Counted from the stretch's first letter, positions 43,913 to 53,672 are shown. The stretch: 64,000 bases of DNA from Bacteroidota bacterium (GCA_040388375.1 JAZKBU010000003.1:372001-436000), one strand, 5' to 3'. Program-made: numbers and translations. Notes: a model not told the origin generated them from the letters alone.

Positions 43913-45595
43913 ATGAAAGAACTTTTACGAAAAAAATCAGTTAGCCATATACTTAACGAAGCAAAAAAAGTAGAGGAGGGAAACCACCAGTTAACCCGCA
44001 CCCTTTCCTTACGCGACTTAACGGCCATGGGTATAGCTGCCATTATAGGTGCAGGTATATTTAGCACCATAGGCAATGCAAGCGCAAGTGGAGGTCCTGC
44101 TGTTATTTTACTATTTATTTTTACTGCCATAGCCTGTGGTTTTTCGGCTATGAGTTATGCCGAGTTTGCTTCTTCTATTCCTATAAGCGGTAGTGCTTAT
44201 ACTTATGCTTATGCAGCCTTTGGCGAAATAATAGCATGGATTATTGGTTGGGCTTTGATACTGGAATACGGCATAGGCAATATAGTTGTAGCCATTAGTT
44301 GGAGCGATTATTTTACCGGGCTTTTAGAGGGTTTGCATATACATATTCCTGAATACTTAACCATGGATTATGCTTCGGCCAAACAAGGCTTTATACATTA
44401 CCAGGATTTAGTATTGAAAAATGAAACCGTTACAAATATCGTAAAGGAACAGTTTTTAGCATGGAAAAATGCACCTGATATACTAGGCTTACGCATAGTT
44501 TTTGATTTGCCGGCAGTAGGTATAGTATTAGCCATTACCGCTTTAATTTATAGAGGTGTACACGAAACCAAAAAAGCCAGTAACATATTTGTAGGCATTA
44601 AGCTTTTCGTAATAGTACTTGTTATTATAGTAGGTGCTTTTTATGTAAATCCGGAAAACTGGACTCCGTTTATGCCCAATAAATTGGCAGGTGTATTGCA
44701 AGGCGTTTCATCCGTATTTTTTGCTTATATAGGTTTTGATGCTTTGGCTACCACAGCCGAAGAGTGTAAAGACCCTGAACGCGATTTACCTAAATCAATG
44801 ATAGCCTCACTCATTATATGTACCGTTTTATATATTCTTATTTCATTAACATTAACAGGTATGGTTAGCTACAAACAATTAGGTGTTGGCGATCCGTTGG
44901 CCTTTGTGTTTGAAAACTTAAATGTAACCTGGATGAGTGGTATAGTTGCAGTAAGTGCTGTAATAGCTATGGCTTCCGTATTATTGGTTTTTCAAAACGG
45001 ACAACCACGTATATGGATGAGCATGAGCCGTGATGGTTTATTGCCTAAAAAATTCAGTGCCATTCACCCCAAATACAAAACACCTTTTTTCTCTACTTTA
45101 ATTACAGGTGCTTTAGTAGCTATACCCGCTTTGTTTATGAACTTACGCGAGGTAACCGATTTAAGCAGCATTGGAACCTTGTTTGCTTTTGTATTGGTAA
45201 ATGCAGGCGTTATACAAATGCAATCGCACCACAATACCAGCCACAAAGGTTTTAAAGTACCTTATATCAGTGGGCGCATTATTATGCCTTTGGTGTATTT
45301 AATTAGCCTGTTTTTATTTATTGTGTTTGATGAAAATAAAATATTCCTGAACTTTGATTGGGCTGTAAATTTTCCTGCCTATAGCTTTTGGATATTGTTT
45401 ACTGTGGTAGCCATACTATCGTTTTTACACCGCTTTTCATTACTACCCGTATTGGGTATGATAACCAACTTTTATTTAATGACACAGCTAGGCAAAAGCA
45501 ATTGGATAGCTTTTGGTATTTGGTTAGTATTAGGGCTTATTATTTATTTTACTTACAGTAAGAAGAACAGTAAATTAAACACGCAGCAGTATTAA
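43913..45595 (+). CDS. APC-family amino acid permease
   Basis: 560 residues with 12-14 membrane helices. Typical marks are LSLRDLTAMGIAAIIGAGIF at the first helix, GPAVILLFIFTAIACGFSAM, ISGSAYTYAYAAFGEIIAWI and FFAYIGFDALATTAEECKDP. These match the cationic amino acid transporter (CAT/YfnA) branch. It probably imports amino acids by proton symport or exchange. The last 4 bases overlap the end of the convergent TPR gene. Confidence 0.92.
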   Translation: MKELLRKKSVSHILNEAKKVEEGNHQLTRTLSLRDLTAMGIAAIIGAGIFSTIGNASASGGPAVILLFIFTAIACGFSAMSYAEFASSIPISGSAYTYAYAAFGEIIAWIIGWALILEYGIGNIVVAISWSDYFTGLLEGLHIHIPEYLTMDYASAKQGFIHYQDLVLKNETVTNIVKEQFLAWKNAPDILGLRIVFDLPAVGIVLAITALIYRGVHETKKASNIFVGIKLFVIVLVIIVGAFYVNPENWTPFMPNKLAGVLQGVSSVFFAYIGFDALATTAEECKDPERDLPKSMIASLIICTVLYILISLTLTGMVSYKQLGVGDPLAFVFENLNVTWMSGIVAVSAVIAMASVLLVFQNGQPRIWMSMSRDGLLPKKFSAIHPKYKTPFFSTLITGALVAIPALFMNLREVTDLSSIGTLFAFVLVNAGVIQMQSHHNTSHKGFKVPYISGRIIMPLVYLISLFLFIVFDENKIFLNFDWAVNFPAYSFWILFTVVAILSFLHRFSLLPVLGMITNFYLMTQLGKSNWIAFGIWLVLGLIIYFTYSKKNSKLNTQQY

Positions 45596-46119
45596 TCAAG
45601 CTGGTTTAAAATCTCAGCCGCTTGTTTTTTGTAAGGGGTATTTTGTTTTACTTGCTCGTCAAGTAATTCACGGCCTTCGTTTATGCGCTCTGACTTTAAC
45701 ATAGCCAAAGCCAAATACCAACGCACTACCGTTTTTTCGTTAAAAGTAGTAAATGAATTAAGGGCTTCGTCAAAATGGCGAATAGCCAAACTACTGTAAC
45801 CTGTTTTTAAATAACAAATGCCCAAATACAAATTGTAGTACCCATCATCTTCTTCCAAAGGTTCAAACTTTTGAAAAGCATCTAAAGCCGAGTTGTAATT
45901 ACCAATGGTATAATATTTCATGGCAGTAATAGCCAAACTTAACGTGTCAGTAAACTTATCGGAACTGGTATAATAATTCGGGTAGGCTTTAAGTTGTTTG
46001 TCAACTATAGAGTCCACTTCACTCATGTTGGCTTTAGCCGAGTTTTCAAACAAAAAATACCCACCTACAGCACATGTTAATACCAGTAAAAAAATTAATA
46101 TGCCAAGTTGCTTTTTCAT
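45592..46119 (-). CDS. Membrane-anchored TPR protein
   Basis: 175 residues: one N-terminal helix (LGILIFLLVLTCAVGGYFLF) and three TPR-like helix pairs (AMKYYTIGNYNSALDAFQKF, YNLYLGICYLKTGYSSLAIR, VRWYLALAMLKSERINEGRE). Such proteins scaffold envelope complexes. The gene begins one base after the LolA-like gene ends, so they form an operon. Confidence 0.75.
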   Translation of the reverse strand: MKKQLGILIFLLVLTCAVGGYFLFENSAKANMSEVDSIVDKQLKAYPNYYTSSDKFTDTLSLAITAMKYYTIGNYNSALDAFQKFEPLEEDDGYYNLYLGICYLKTGYSSLAIRHFDEALNSFTTFNEKTVVRWYLALAMLKSERINEGRELLDEQVKQNTPYKKQAAEILNQLD

Positions 46120-46120
46120 C

Positions 46121-46765
46121 TTATCTCATGTCGTTCACTTCAATGTTCGGATATTTTTTTGTGTTGAAAGCAAAATAGCCATCATCAAACTTAATATTCG
46201 GAATTTGGTTGGTAATAGAGTAAGTATGAATACTGCCATTCTTGTCAAAAATAACCGACTTAATAATTTGCTGGTTGTTTTTTTCTACGTACAATTTTAT
46301 TTTAAAGTAGTTTTTCTTTTTATCCTTTGGTGTTAGTTCCAATACCGTTAACTCACGTCCACCCTCTTTTACCGTTTCCAATACCTTGCTGAAAAAACCT
46401 TTGCTGTACATGGTAAAAATATCATCCAGCTTTATAATACCCTCTTTGGGTTTATAGTGTTGTACGTTTACCTCGTTTATTTCTTTGCTGTAGGTCCATT
46501 GCGTTTTGTTATCGCATATAATGGTTTGACCCGCAAAATCAAGCCTGAACTTATTGCCTTTTATAACAATAGTTCCTTTTTGTTTTTCGTTTATTTTTTC
46601 CGCTTTGCTCTCTATGCTGTAAGTAAAGTCGGCTTTTATTGATTTAAACTTTTTATAGCGTTTGCTTATTTTATCAATTAAAGCATCCGCTTCTTTGCTT
46701 GTTTGTGCGCTTGCTATCTGTAAGCCAAATAAGCTAATTAAAATAAATATCCAATTTTTCACCAT
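46121..46765 (-). CDS. LolA-like outer-membrane lipoprotein carrier protein
   Basis: 214 residues from the ATG at 46765, giving a signal peptide (MVKNWIFILISLFGLQIASA). The rest matches the LolA/LolB-like half-barrel: YKKFKSIKADFTYSIESKAE, GTIVIKGNKFRLDFAGQTII, CDNKTQWTYSKEINEVNV and IKSVIFDKNGSIHTYSI. LolA carries lipoproteins across the periplasm. Bacteroidota have several LolA-like paralogs, so the exact cargo is uncertain. Confidence 0.85.
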   Translation of the reverse strand: MVKNWIFILISLFGLQIASAQTSKEADALIDKISKRYKKFKSIKADFTYSIESKAEKINEKQKGTIVIKGNKFRLDFAGQTIICDNKTQWTYSKEINEVNVQHYKPKEGIIKLDDIFTMYSKGFFSKVLETVKEGGRELTVLELTPKDKKKNYFKIKLYVEKNNQQIIKSVIFDKNGSIHTYSITNQIPNIKFDDGYFAFNTKKYPNIEVNDMR

Positions 46766-46804
46766 GCAATTATACTTTGTTTTTGGGTACATATACTTAT
46801 TAAA

Positions 46805-47056
46805 TTATGAACGTAAGTTTTTACGCAACTCAATTACTTTATTCACCAACATAATAATAAAAAGCCCCGGCCAAATGAGTGCCGTTTTATTGTCGTAGTT
46901 AACCAACAATAAGCATGAAATAATGCCAATATTAAATGCCGCTACCACCACAAAAATGAGTTGTATAAACATGTTTTGACTTTTTAAAAGAGAGAGAGCT
47001 GTAAAAATTAATAACATTGTTACAGAAAAAATTGCAGTTATGATAGCTATGTTCAT
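46805..47056 (-). CDS. Small membrane protein of unknown function
   Basis: 84 residues from the ATG at 47056 (an ATG 11 codons upstream at 47089 would overlap the M61 gene). Three hydrophobic helices (IAIITAIFSVTMLLIFTAL, LIFVVVAAFNIGIISCLLLV, LIWPGLFIIMLVNKVI) and a basic end. It is 40 bases upstream of the lolA-like gene on the same strand. Not recognised. Confidence 0.5.
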   Translation of the reverse strand: MNIAIITAIFSVTMLLIFTALSLLKSQNMFIQLIFVVVAAFNIGIISCLLLVNYDNKTALIWPGLFIIMLVNKVIELRKNLRS

Positions 47057-47070
47057 ATTTTGCAACAAAT

Positions 47071-48504
47071 ATGAAATACACTTTATCAATAAACAAGGCT
47101 TCTGAAAATTTTATTGTTTTAGAGGCCATTATTATAAGTAGTCAAACCCAAATTGAATTACAATTGCCGGCCTGGCGCCCCGGCCGATACGAATTAGGCA
47201 ATTTTGCCAAAAATATAAGGTGTTTCAGTGCTTACAGTGAAAACGGACAAGCTTTAAAAGTACGCAAAACCACCAAAGACTGCTGGACGGTTTACAATAT
47301 TCCGCAGAACAATGAAATTAAAATCAGTTATGAGTACTATGCCAATCAGTTAGATGCAGGTGCTTGTTTTATTAATCAGGAACAAGTGTACGTAAACCCT
47401 GTACATTGTTTTATGTACGAAGTAGGACAACAAAATAACAGTTTTGAAGTAAAGTTAAACGTACCACAAAATTATACCATAGCTTGCCAGTTGCCACAAA
47501 AAGGGCATACCCTGTTGGCGCAGAATTTTGATCACTTGGCCGATAGTCCGTTTATAGCCAGCCCAACATTACAACACCATCGGTTTGCATTAAACGCCAG
47601 CACAAACATTCATTTTTGGTTTCAGGGTAAGCACGAGTTAGACATAGCCCAACTGGAAGCCGATACTTTAAAATATACCTTGGTACAAACAGCCATATTT
47701 AACGAGTTACCTTGTGCAGATTACCATTTCCTGTATCAAATGTTACCCAACGGATTCCGACATGGGGTAGAGCATGCTGACTCCACCGTGATAGCTATGG
47801 GTAAAGGTGCTGATACTTTGTTAGCCGAGTTTTACAACGATTTATTAGCCATTAGCAGCCATGAGCTGTTTCACTTATGGAATATTAAACGCATACGCCC
47901 TGCCGCTATGTGGCCTTATGATTTTACCAAAGAAAACTACAGCGAATTAGGTTATGTATATGAAGGTGTTACTACCTATTATGGCGATTTAATGTTGTTG
48001 CGCAGTGGCGTTTGGACTTGGGAACAATACGCAGATGGCTGGAATGGAGATTTTTTAAGGCATATATACAACCCCGGCATATACAATTATTCCGTAGCCG
48101 AATCCAGTTTCGATACCTGGTTAGATGGATACGTGCCCGGCATACCTGCCCGCAAAACAAGCATTTATGTAGAAGGTATGCTGGCCGCCATGATAGCCGA
48201 CCTGACCATTATTAAAAACTCAGCCGGAAAATATAGTTTGGATAATGTGCTGCACGATCTGTACCACCAATACTATAAACAAAATAAAGGATACACCGAA
48301 GCCGACTATAAAGCACTGCTGGAGAAATACGGGCAAGAAAGTTTTGAACATTATTTCGAAAATATAATTTGGGGTAAAGGCAATATAGTTGCTGAATTAC
48401 AAAACATTTTGCCCCATTTTGGTTGTTATATAGATAATAATAAATTAACAAAAACAGAAGCTGCAGAAAATAATCCGCTTTTTAATTTTTTGTTAAACCG
48501 TTAG
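47071..48504 (+). CDS. M61-family peptidase lacking a PDZ domain
   Basis: 477 residues, shorter than the ~600 usual for M61 glycyl aminopeptidases. The N-terminal beta-domain (LQLPAWRPGRYELGNFAKNI) is typical, and the zinc motif HELFH (from His264) is followed by LWNIKRIRP and the distal VYEGVTTYYGD. The C-terminal PDZ domain of many relatives is absent. No signal peptide is seen, so it may be cytoplasmic. The -7-like TATTTTG ends 8 bases before the ATG, suggesting a leaderless message. Confidence 0.88.
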   Translation: MKYTLSINKASENFIVLEAIIISSQTQIELQLPAWRPGRYELGNFAKNIRCFSAYSENGQALKVRKTTKDCWTVYNIPQNNEIKISYEYYANQLDAGACFINQEQVYVNPVHCFMYEVGQQNNSFEVKLNVPQNYTIACQLPQKGHTLLAQNFDHLADSPFIASPTLQHHRFALNASTNIHFWFQGKHELDIAQLEADTLKYTLVQTAIFNELPCADYHFLYQMLPNGFRHGVEHADSTVIAMGKGADTLLAEFYNDLLAISSHELFHLWNIKRIRPAAMWPYDFTKENYSELGYVYEGVTTYYGDLMLLRSGVWTWEQYADGWNGDFLRHIYNPGIYNYSVAESSFDTWLDGYVPGIPARKTSIYVEGMLAAMIADLTIIKNSAGKYSLDNVLHDLYHQYYKQNKGYTEADYKALLEKYGQESFEHYFENIIWGKGNIVAELQNILPHFGCYIDNNKLTKTEAAENNPLFNFLLNR

Positions 48505-48517
48505 GTCTATATATTTG
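48489..48517 (+). promoter_or_regulatory. Possible promoter of the Crp/Fnr gene
   Basis: TTTG (48489-48492) and TATATTTG (48510-48517) with a 17-base spacer; the start codon is 26 bases further. Confidence 0.45.
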
Positions 48518-48543
48518 AACCTTAAAACCAATAGTTTTTTACT

Positions 48544-49254
48544 ATGCAAAAAGTAAAACTTGAATGTGAAATGTGCAATTCAAAGGCCATTTCATTTATG
48601 AAGTATTGTACGCCAGAAGAAACCTTAAAGGTGACTATGGCAAAATCGTGTGGTTATTATAAAAAAGGGCAATCCGTTTTTTATGAAGACAATGTTCCAT
48701 TAGGTATATACTGCATAACCAAAGGAATAGTAAAATTAACCCGCAGCAATAATTTTGGTAAGGAACAAATTTTACGTTTTGCAAAAGAGGGTGAATTTTT
48801 AGGTTACCGTGCTGTAATAGCTGAAGAGCCTTTAACCGCTACTGCCACATGTATTGAAGATGTAACAGCTTGTTTTATACCCCGCCAGGTTTTTTTAGAT
48901 TTACTGCAAAGCAACGCTGAAATAAACAAACAAATGTTTAAAGCACTTTGTCATGACATGGGCTTAAACAACGAAAAAGTACAAAGTCTGGCTCAAAAAA
49001 GTGTAAGAGAACGCGTAGCAGAAACCATTTTATATTTACACCAAACCTTTGCACAAAAATCAGTAGAAGAAGAACCCGTTATTCCTATCAGTTTACCCCG
49101 TGAAGATTTAGCCAATATAGTAGGTACCGCAACCGAAACTTTAATCCGCTTACTGTCGGAATTTAAAACCGATAAGTATATTGATTTTGAAGGCAAACGT
49201 ATAAAAATACTTAACAAAGAAGCATTGGAGCGCATTTCACACGCCACTGTTTAA
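48544..49254 (+). CDS. Crp/Fnr-family regulator with N-terminal cysteines
   Basis: 236 residues. A cyclic-nucleotide-binding-like beta-roll (GQSVFYEDNVPLGIYCITKG, FAKEGEFLGYRAVI), a long dimer helix and a Crp winged helix (LPREDLANIVGTATETLIRL). The N-terminus has Cys8, Cys11, Cys22 and Cys36, a CxxC arrangement like that of FNR proteins that hold an Fe-S cluster. It may therefore sense oxygen or redox state; this is inference. A perfect hairpin terminator follows. Confidence 0.92.
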   Translation: MQKVKLECEMCNSKAISFMKYCTPEETLKVTMAKSCGYYKKGQSVFYEDNVPLGIYCITKGIVKLTRSNNFGKEQILRFAKEGEFLGYRAVIAEEPLTATATCIEDVTACFIPRQVFLDLLQSNAEINKQMFKALCHDMGLNNEKVQSLAQKSVRERVAETILYLHQTFAQKSVEEEPVIPISLPREDLANIVGTATETLIRLLSEFKTDKYIDFEGKRIKILNKEALERISHATV

Positions 49255-49262
49255 ATAAAACG

Positions 49263-49291
49263 AAGCCCTGCCCACCCGCAGGGCTTTTTTT
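49263..49291 (+). terminator. Terminator of the Crp/Fnr gene
   Basis: AAGCCCTGC (49263-49271) pairs with GCAGGGCTT (49278-49286) around CCACCC, followed by TTTTT. Confidence 0.9.
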
Positions 49292-49758
49292 GTGCCTGTT
49301 CTGTTTCTTCGCTACAAGTCAGGCATGTCGAACGAAGTCGGGATAGTGAATTTATATAGTAAGTACTGTTTCTTTATTTTTTCTTAATTGGCGTATCAAA
49401 ACCCCTACACAATTCCCTTTTTTAATCTTTTTGACTAACACATAAACTTTTGTGTTTATTAACGTGTAAACCTGTAAATCATTTATTGGTAATTGTTTAT
49501 AGCTTTTTTATGCACCCTACATGCCTATGCCATGTTGTAGTGTAAATACTCTTTTTTAATAAATATATCCCTCTTTTTAATGTGAATTTAGGTCTGTAAA
49601 ATTAAGTTCATTTATTTTACACAACCTATAAAATGGCTTACATGCAGTGAACAAAATGCAATAGCCGAGAGCCAAAAGAAACAAAAATGAAACTCGTTTT
49701 TGTTAGAAGTAATGGTTATTGAAACCCCTATTTATTCACTTATAAATAAACTTTAAAA
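49292..49758 (+). other. Long upstream region of the T9SS alpha/beta hydrolase gene
   Basis: 467 bases without a gene. 49316-49343 (AAGTCAGGCATGTCGAACGA and on) looks like a worn copy of a dispersed repeat. 49537-49604 holds the promoter block shared with the region before 60591. The remainder is plain A+T-rich DNA. Confidence 0.45.
49537..49604 (+). promoter_or_regulatory. Shared hydrolase promoter block, copy 1
   Basis: GTAGTGTAAATACTC (49537) followed by TTTTTTA, a degenerate second unit 22 bases on (49559), then CTGTAAAATTAAGTT (49594). The same order and nearly the same spacing occur at 60341-60415. Confidence 0.5.
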
Positions 49759-52700
49759 ATGAAACAAAAATTACTCTCCAAATTAGCCATGCTAAGCGTT
49801 TTGGTATTGCTATCGCTACAGGTATTTGCACAAATACCACCGCCACCTCCTGTTTACAATCCGCTGCAAGATGTAAATGCACAACTACGCCATTTGTTTA
49901 CTCCACTTTTCAGACCCCCTTTACCGGTGCAAGAGTATTTGTACGATATGTCGGCACACGTAACCGATGATAAGTATTGGAATAAAATTTCGTACGACTC
50001 AAGCACCACCGATAATTGGTTCAGGTTGTATTGGGAACACTTTTATATGGCTTACGATACAACCGTATTACCACGCGATGAAGATGTATACGAAGCTGCA
50101 CAACAATACAGAGGCGACACGGTTCCTTTTGGTATTATGGATGTGTCCTATTACCAGTTGGTAAATAAAGCTTTGGAATCAAATCTTTATTTTGATTTTG
50201 ATACCATCATTGATGAAATAACGGATATTCCTAACAGGCCTATGGAGCCCTATTTTGTTAAAAATATATTTGCTTGTGCTCCATTATATGACCAAGCTAA
50301 GTATGCAAAAGTTACCTGGGTAATTGGCGGGGCACTTTTTACCGATATAGTCAATTCACCTTTTTATAATCCTGCCATGTATAATTTTGAAGTAGACTTT
50401 GGAGATGGTACCGGTTTTCATTTAATAGACCCTACTACCACTACCTATACTACTATAGATTATGGAGCTTTAGGTATTTCCGATGAAATTTATTTAAATG
50501 CACGTATCACACAAGACGGGCAGTTAAAAAAACACTCACGCAGTAAATTTTTGTTAGGTAAAGCGCGTCCGACAGTAAGACCTTACACCGAAATTATTTA
50601 TTACGATGATATGCCAGTAGTTGTTTACAGAGCCTGTAATTCTGACCCTAAAAACAGAAGAGTAGTTATTTATTTAGAAGGAATTGATATTTTAGATTTT
50701 ATACCTAAGCAAAATAAAACGGCAGAGGATATGTATTATAGCATGCTGCAGGTACCTAATATCAGTCAACTGGCTAATTTTGGTTACGATTTTTATATAG
50801 TTGATTGGTCAAATAGCCGGGTTGATATGCGAAGCAATGCTATGCGAGTCGTCAATATGATTGATCAACTCAAGAAAGATGTAGAAAACGATTATGAGTT
50901 TGTAATTATAGGGGAAAGTATGGGAGGCGTAATAGCACGCTATGCTTTAACCTTCATGGAGTCGGCAGGTTATATGGACCCTAAAAACTGGCCTGATGCC
51001 AATAGGCGAGAAAGGATGCACAATTGCAGGTTAATGATAACGATAGATGCCCCACACCAAGGAGCCAATATTCCTTTATCACTTCAACATATGTACGATG
51101 TAAGTGCTAAGGTGTTGGGTGGTGCTTTGTTTGGTATGCCTATGGCCACACGTCTTGTTACCAGGTATTTTAATTTGTTTATAGATGCCAGGGCAGCTCA
51201 ACAACTTTTAATATACCATATTGATACAAAAAACGGTTGGGGTTTGTATAAAAACTATACAGAGCATAAAGAAAGAACCAATTTTATGAGCGACTTAGCA
51301 ATGATGGGCAATTACCCTCAGTTTTGCAAGAAAATGGCTGTGTCAGATGGAGCTTTAGATGGTGAAATGCAAACCCGGTTTTATAGTTTTACTGATAGGG
51401 TGGCCAACGACCGGCTATTGGATTTCCACACCGAATTATTTGCTAAAATATTATGGTTTATTAAAGTACCTATTTTTGGAGCCGATTTAGAATTAAAAAC
51501 CAATCCGGCAGGTGCAGGACAAGTTTTTCAATTAAATGTAGGAGCTTGGGGTATCCGTTTAAAATTCTATTGGTTTGGTGTACGTTTAATAAGAGGCTAT
51601 AATACCCTTGTTAATATTAGCGAATTTGCCGATGTACAACCGTATTGTGTAAATGCGGGAGGTTATTTTGGAGATGGATTACAGGAAGTGGTTGGGAAAT
51701 CAACAAATGTTGGAACCAATTTTAATGTAAGTAGGTATTGGATATTGAATGTTGCCTCATTTAAGTCAGGTTCAGATGGTGCAGGTTGTTGGGGTAGTAA
51801 GGCCCATGTTGGTTTTGAAGGTTTTTCAAGTATTAATTATGATTTATCTATTTGTAGCGATGGGATGCATTTTGGGTTTGTACCCGTACAAAGTGCATTG
51901 GATTATGGCAAGTTAACAGCTGTACCACTCAATTACGATTTTGAAAAAGATTTACAGTCTACCCCGGCAATTATAAACAGCAATACCCCGTTTGATGTAA
52001 TAGTGGCAAATGGCAAAAAGGATGATACACATTTAGGAGTGCATAATTTAAACAGAAGCCATTTATATGTGAAATACGAAAGAGAAGATGTTTTTCTGGA
52101 ATGGCATTTTAGATACAGAGACTGTGGTTTTACAGGCAATGGAACTGGCATATTTGGACATTGGATAAACAGAGAAATTGGTGATGAAATAGTTTATTTC
52201 GATAATTATGATTGTTCAAGAAGTAGTATATACGAAGCAGAATATGAAACATATATTAATACATTCAGCAACCCTTGGTATAGGTATGCAAATGGTATGG
52301 GAGGTGGCATGCAACCGGGCTTTTATTCAAAAGCCAACGACTTTGCCATAAGAGATAATATAAATGCTGATTTTAGGTATGACGTTTGGGGCCATAACCC
52401 ACCGTGGAATATCAATTATGTTTTTAATCCTGCTTCGTATCAGGGATGGTCGCCATTTAACGGAAGCTGGACACAAAACCAAAGTAATTTTATATCATGT
52501 GGCAGGTGTATAGATTTTGGAAAAAAAGCAAAGGATGAAACTCAAAAAGCACTTGTAAATAAAAGATCAACCAGTTTTGCCAATGTATATCCTAATCCAA
52601 ACACTACAGGCGCTGTATATGTTGATTACAGCTTTAAGGAGAATTTACCTGTAAAAATTATGGTAACCGATGTATTAGGCAAACTGGTATATAGCAAAAC

Positions 52701-52836
52701 CTTTAGCAGTACAAACAATACACAACAAGTAAGTACAGCTATTAAACTGGATGAATACCAGTTTTCAAAAGGCTTATATATTATTAGCATAAGCAATGGC
52801 AACGAAAGTTTTGTAAACAAACTAATAGTTGAGTAA
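49759..52836 (+). CDS. Large secreted PGAP1-like alpha/beta hydrolase with T9SS sorting domain
   Basis: 1025 residues with a signal peptide ending near VFAQ. Residues ~300-720 contain a PGAP1/lipase-like hydrolase core: nucleophile Ser387 in IIGESMGGVIARYAL, TIDAPHQGANIPLS after it, and HFGFVPVQSALDYG as the likely His region. The N-terminal ~300 residues and the region around 800-930 are unfamiliar, with PGFYSKANDF among them. The C-terminus is a T9SS type A sorting domain (ANVYPNPNTTGAVYVDY to the end). It is probably an extracellular lipase or deacylase. Its promoter resembles that of the 489-aa hydrolase. Confidence 0.85.
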   Translation: MKQKLLSKLAMLSVLVLLSLQVFAQIPPPPPVYNPLQDVNAQLRHLFTPLFRPPLPVQEYLYDMSAHVTDDKYWNKISYDSSTTDNWFRLYWEHFYMAYDTTVLPRDEDVYEAAQQYRGDTVPFGIMDVSYYQLVNKALESNLYFDFDTIIDEITDIPNRPMEPYFVKNIFACAPLYDQAKYAKVTWVIGGALFTDIVNSPFYNPAMYNFEVDFGDGTGFHLIDPTTTTYTTIDYGALGISDEIYLNARITQDGQLKKHSRSKFLLGKARPTVRPYTEIIYYDDMPVVVYRACNSDPKNRRVVIYLEGIDILDFIPKQNKTAEDMYYSMLQVPNISQLANFGYDFYIVDWSNSRVDMRSNAMRVVNMIDQLKKDVENDYEFVIIGESMGGVIARYALTFMESAGYMDPKNWPDANRRERMHNCRLMITIDAPHQGANIPLSLQHMYDVSAKVLGGALFGMPMATRLVTRYFNLFIDARAAQQLLIYHIDTKNGWGLYKNYTEHKERTNFMSDLAMMGNYPQFCKKMAVSDGALDGEMQTRFYSFTDRVANDRLLDFHTELFAKILWFIKVPIFGADLELKTNPAGAGQVFQLNVGAWGIRLKFYWFGVRLIRGYNTLVNISEFADVQPYCVNAGGYFGDGLQEVVGKSTNVGTNFNVSRYWILNVASFKSGSDGAGCWGSKAHVGFEGFSSINYDLSICSDGMHFGFVPVQSALDYGKLTAVPLNYDFEKDLQSTPAIINSNTPFDVIVANGKKDDTHLGVHNLNRSHLYVKYEREDVFLEWHFRYRDCGFTGNGTGIFGHWINREIGDEIVYFDNYDCSRSSIYEAEYETYINTFSNPWYRYANGMGGGMQPGFYSKANDFAIRDNINADFRYDVWGHNPPWNINYVFNPASYQGWSPFNGSWTQNQSNFISCGRCIDFGKKAKDETQKALVNKRSTSFANVYPNPNTTGAVYVDYSFKENLPVKIMVTDVLGKLVYSKTFSSTNNTQQVSTAIKLDEYQFSKGLYIISISNGNESFVNKLIVE

Positions 52837-52850
52837 ACACCATTAATTTT

Positions 52851-52889
52851 AAAACGCCTGCAACAAAAACATTGTTGCAGGCGTTTTTT
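52851..52889 (+). terminator. Terminator after the T9SS hydrolase
   Basis: AAAACGCCTGCAACA (52851-52865) pairs with TGTTGCAGGCGTTTT (52873-52887), a perfect 15-bp stem with a T-run. Confidence 0.92.
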
Positions 52890-53006
52890 ATGCAATTAGT
52901 TTTTGCCTGTTAAATTTTACACAAACCCTGTTTGTAAACAAATAGAATAGTGCTTTTTTGCAGCCCTTTATTTTGCATAAAACATATACTAAAACTACCA
53001 TACACC

Positions 53007-53663
53007 ATGAGCGAAGACTTTTTTAAAACACTGGCCGAACAGTTGCGTAAGCCAACAGGCGATTTAGGTAAAACAGTAGGCGAAAAAATGAATGAAAGCA
53101 ATAAGCTCATGAATTTAGAAAGCATTGAGTGCCTTAATATACAAGCTAACCAACAGCTATTAGAAATAGGAATGGGTAATGGTTTTTTTGTGCAAGATAT
53201 ACTCACACAAAACCCAAGTGTAATTTATAATGGATGCGATTTTTCTGCTGCAATGGTAGAAGAAGCTATAACCATAAATCAGCATTTTATAACAAACGGG
53301 CAAGCAGCATTTGTAAAGGCTGAAGCTCATCAATTGCCTTATGCCGAAGCACAATTTGATACCGTTTTTACTGTTAATACCATTTACTTTTGGGATGATG
53401 TAGCAGCAGTATTAGCCACCATAAAAAGAGTGCTGAAACCGCAAGGACAGTTAGTACTTGCTTTAAGGCCCAAAGAAGTAATGGAACATTTTCCATTTAC
53501 ACCACATGGGTTTACATTATACACCCAGGCCGATTGCTTAGATTTACTAGCACAACACGGTTTTAAGATTGTAAACACTACTTTAAAACAAGAAGCCGAT
53601 TTGGTGTTTTTTGAAGAACCCGTAAAGAATGCTTACCTGATTATACAGGCCGTAAAACAATAA
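53007..53663 (+). CDS. Class I SAM-dependent methyltransferase
   Basis: 218 residues from the ATG at 53007 (the open frame begins 19 codons earlier without family character). Rossmann-fold motifs: LLEIGMGNGFFVQDIL (SAM motif I), YNGCDFSAAMVEEA (acidic end of strand 2), ADFDTVFTVNTIYFWDD-type motif IV region (AQFDTVFTVNTIYFWDD) and VLKPQGQLVLALRP. It is of the UbiE/Methyltransf_11 type, small-molecule substrate unknown. It is followed after 9 bases by the DUF1272 gene, so they are probably co-transcribed. Confidence 0.9.
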   Translation: MSEDFFKTLAEQLRKPTGDLGKTVGEKMNESNKLMNLESIECLNIQANQQLLEIGMGNGFFVQDILTQNPSVIYNGCDFSAAMVEEAITINQHFITNGQAAFVKAEAHQLPYAEAQFDTVFTVNTIYFWDDVAAVLATIKRVLKPQGQLVLALRPKEVMEHFPFTPHGFTLYTQADCLDLLAQHGFKIVNTTLKQEADLVFFEEPVKNAYLIIQAVKQ

Positions 53664-53672
53664 CAAAATAAT

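Noticed and set aside
49316-49343. Dispersed repeat fragment (AAGTCAGGCATGTCG region)
   Set aside because: It resembles repeats remembered from other Bacteroidota, but only one copy occurs in the window, so it cannot be supported here.
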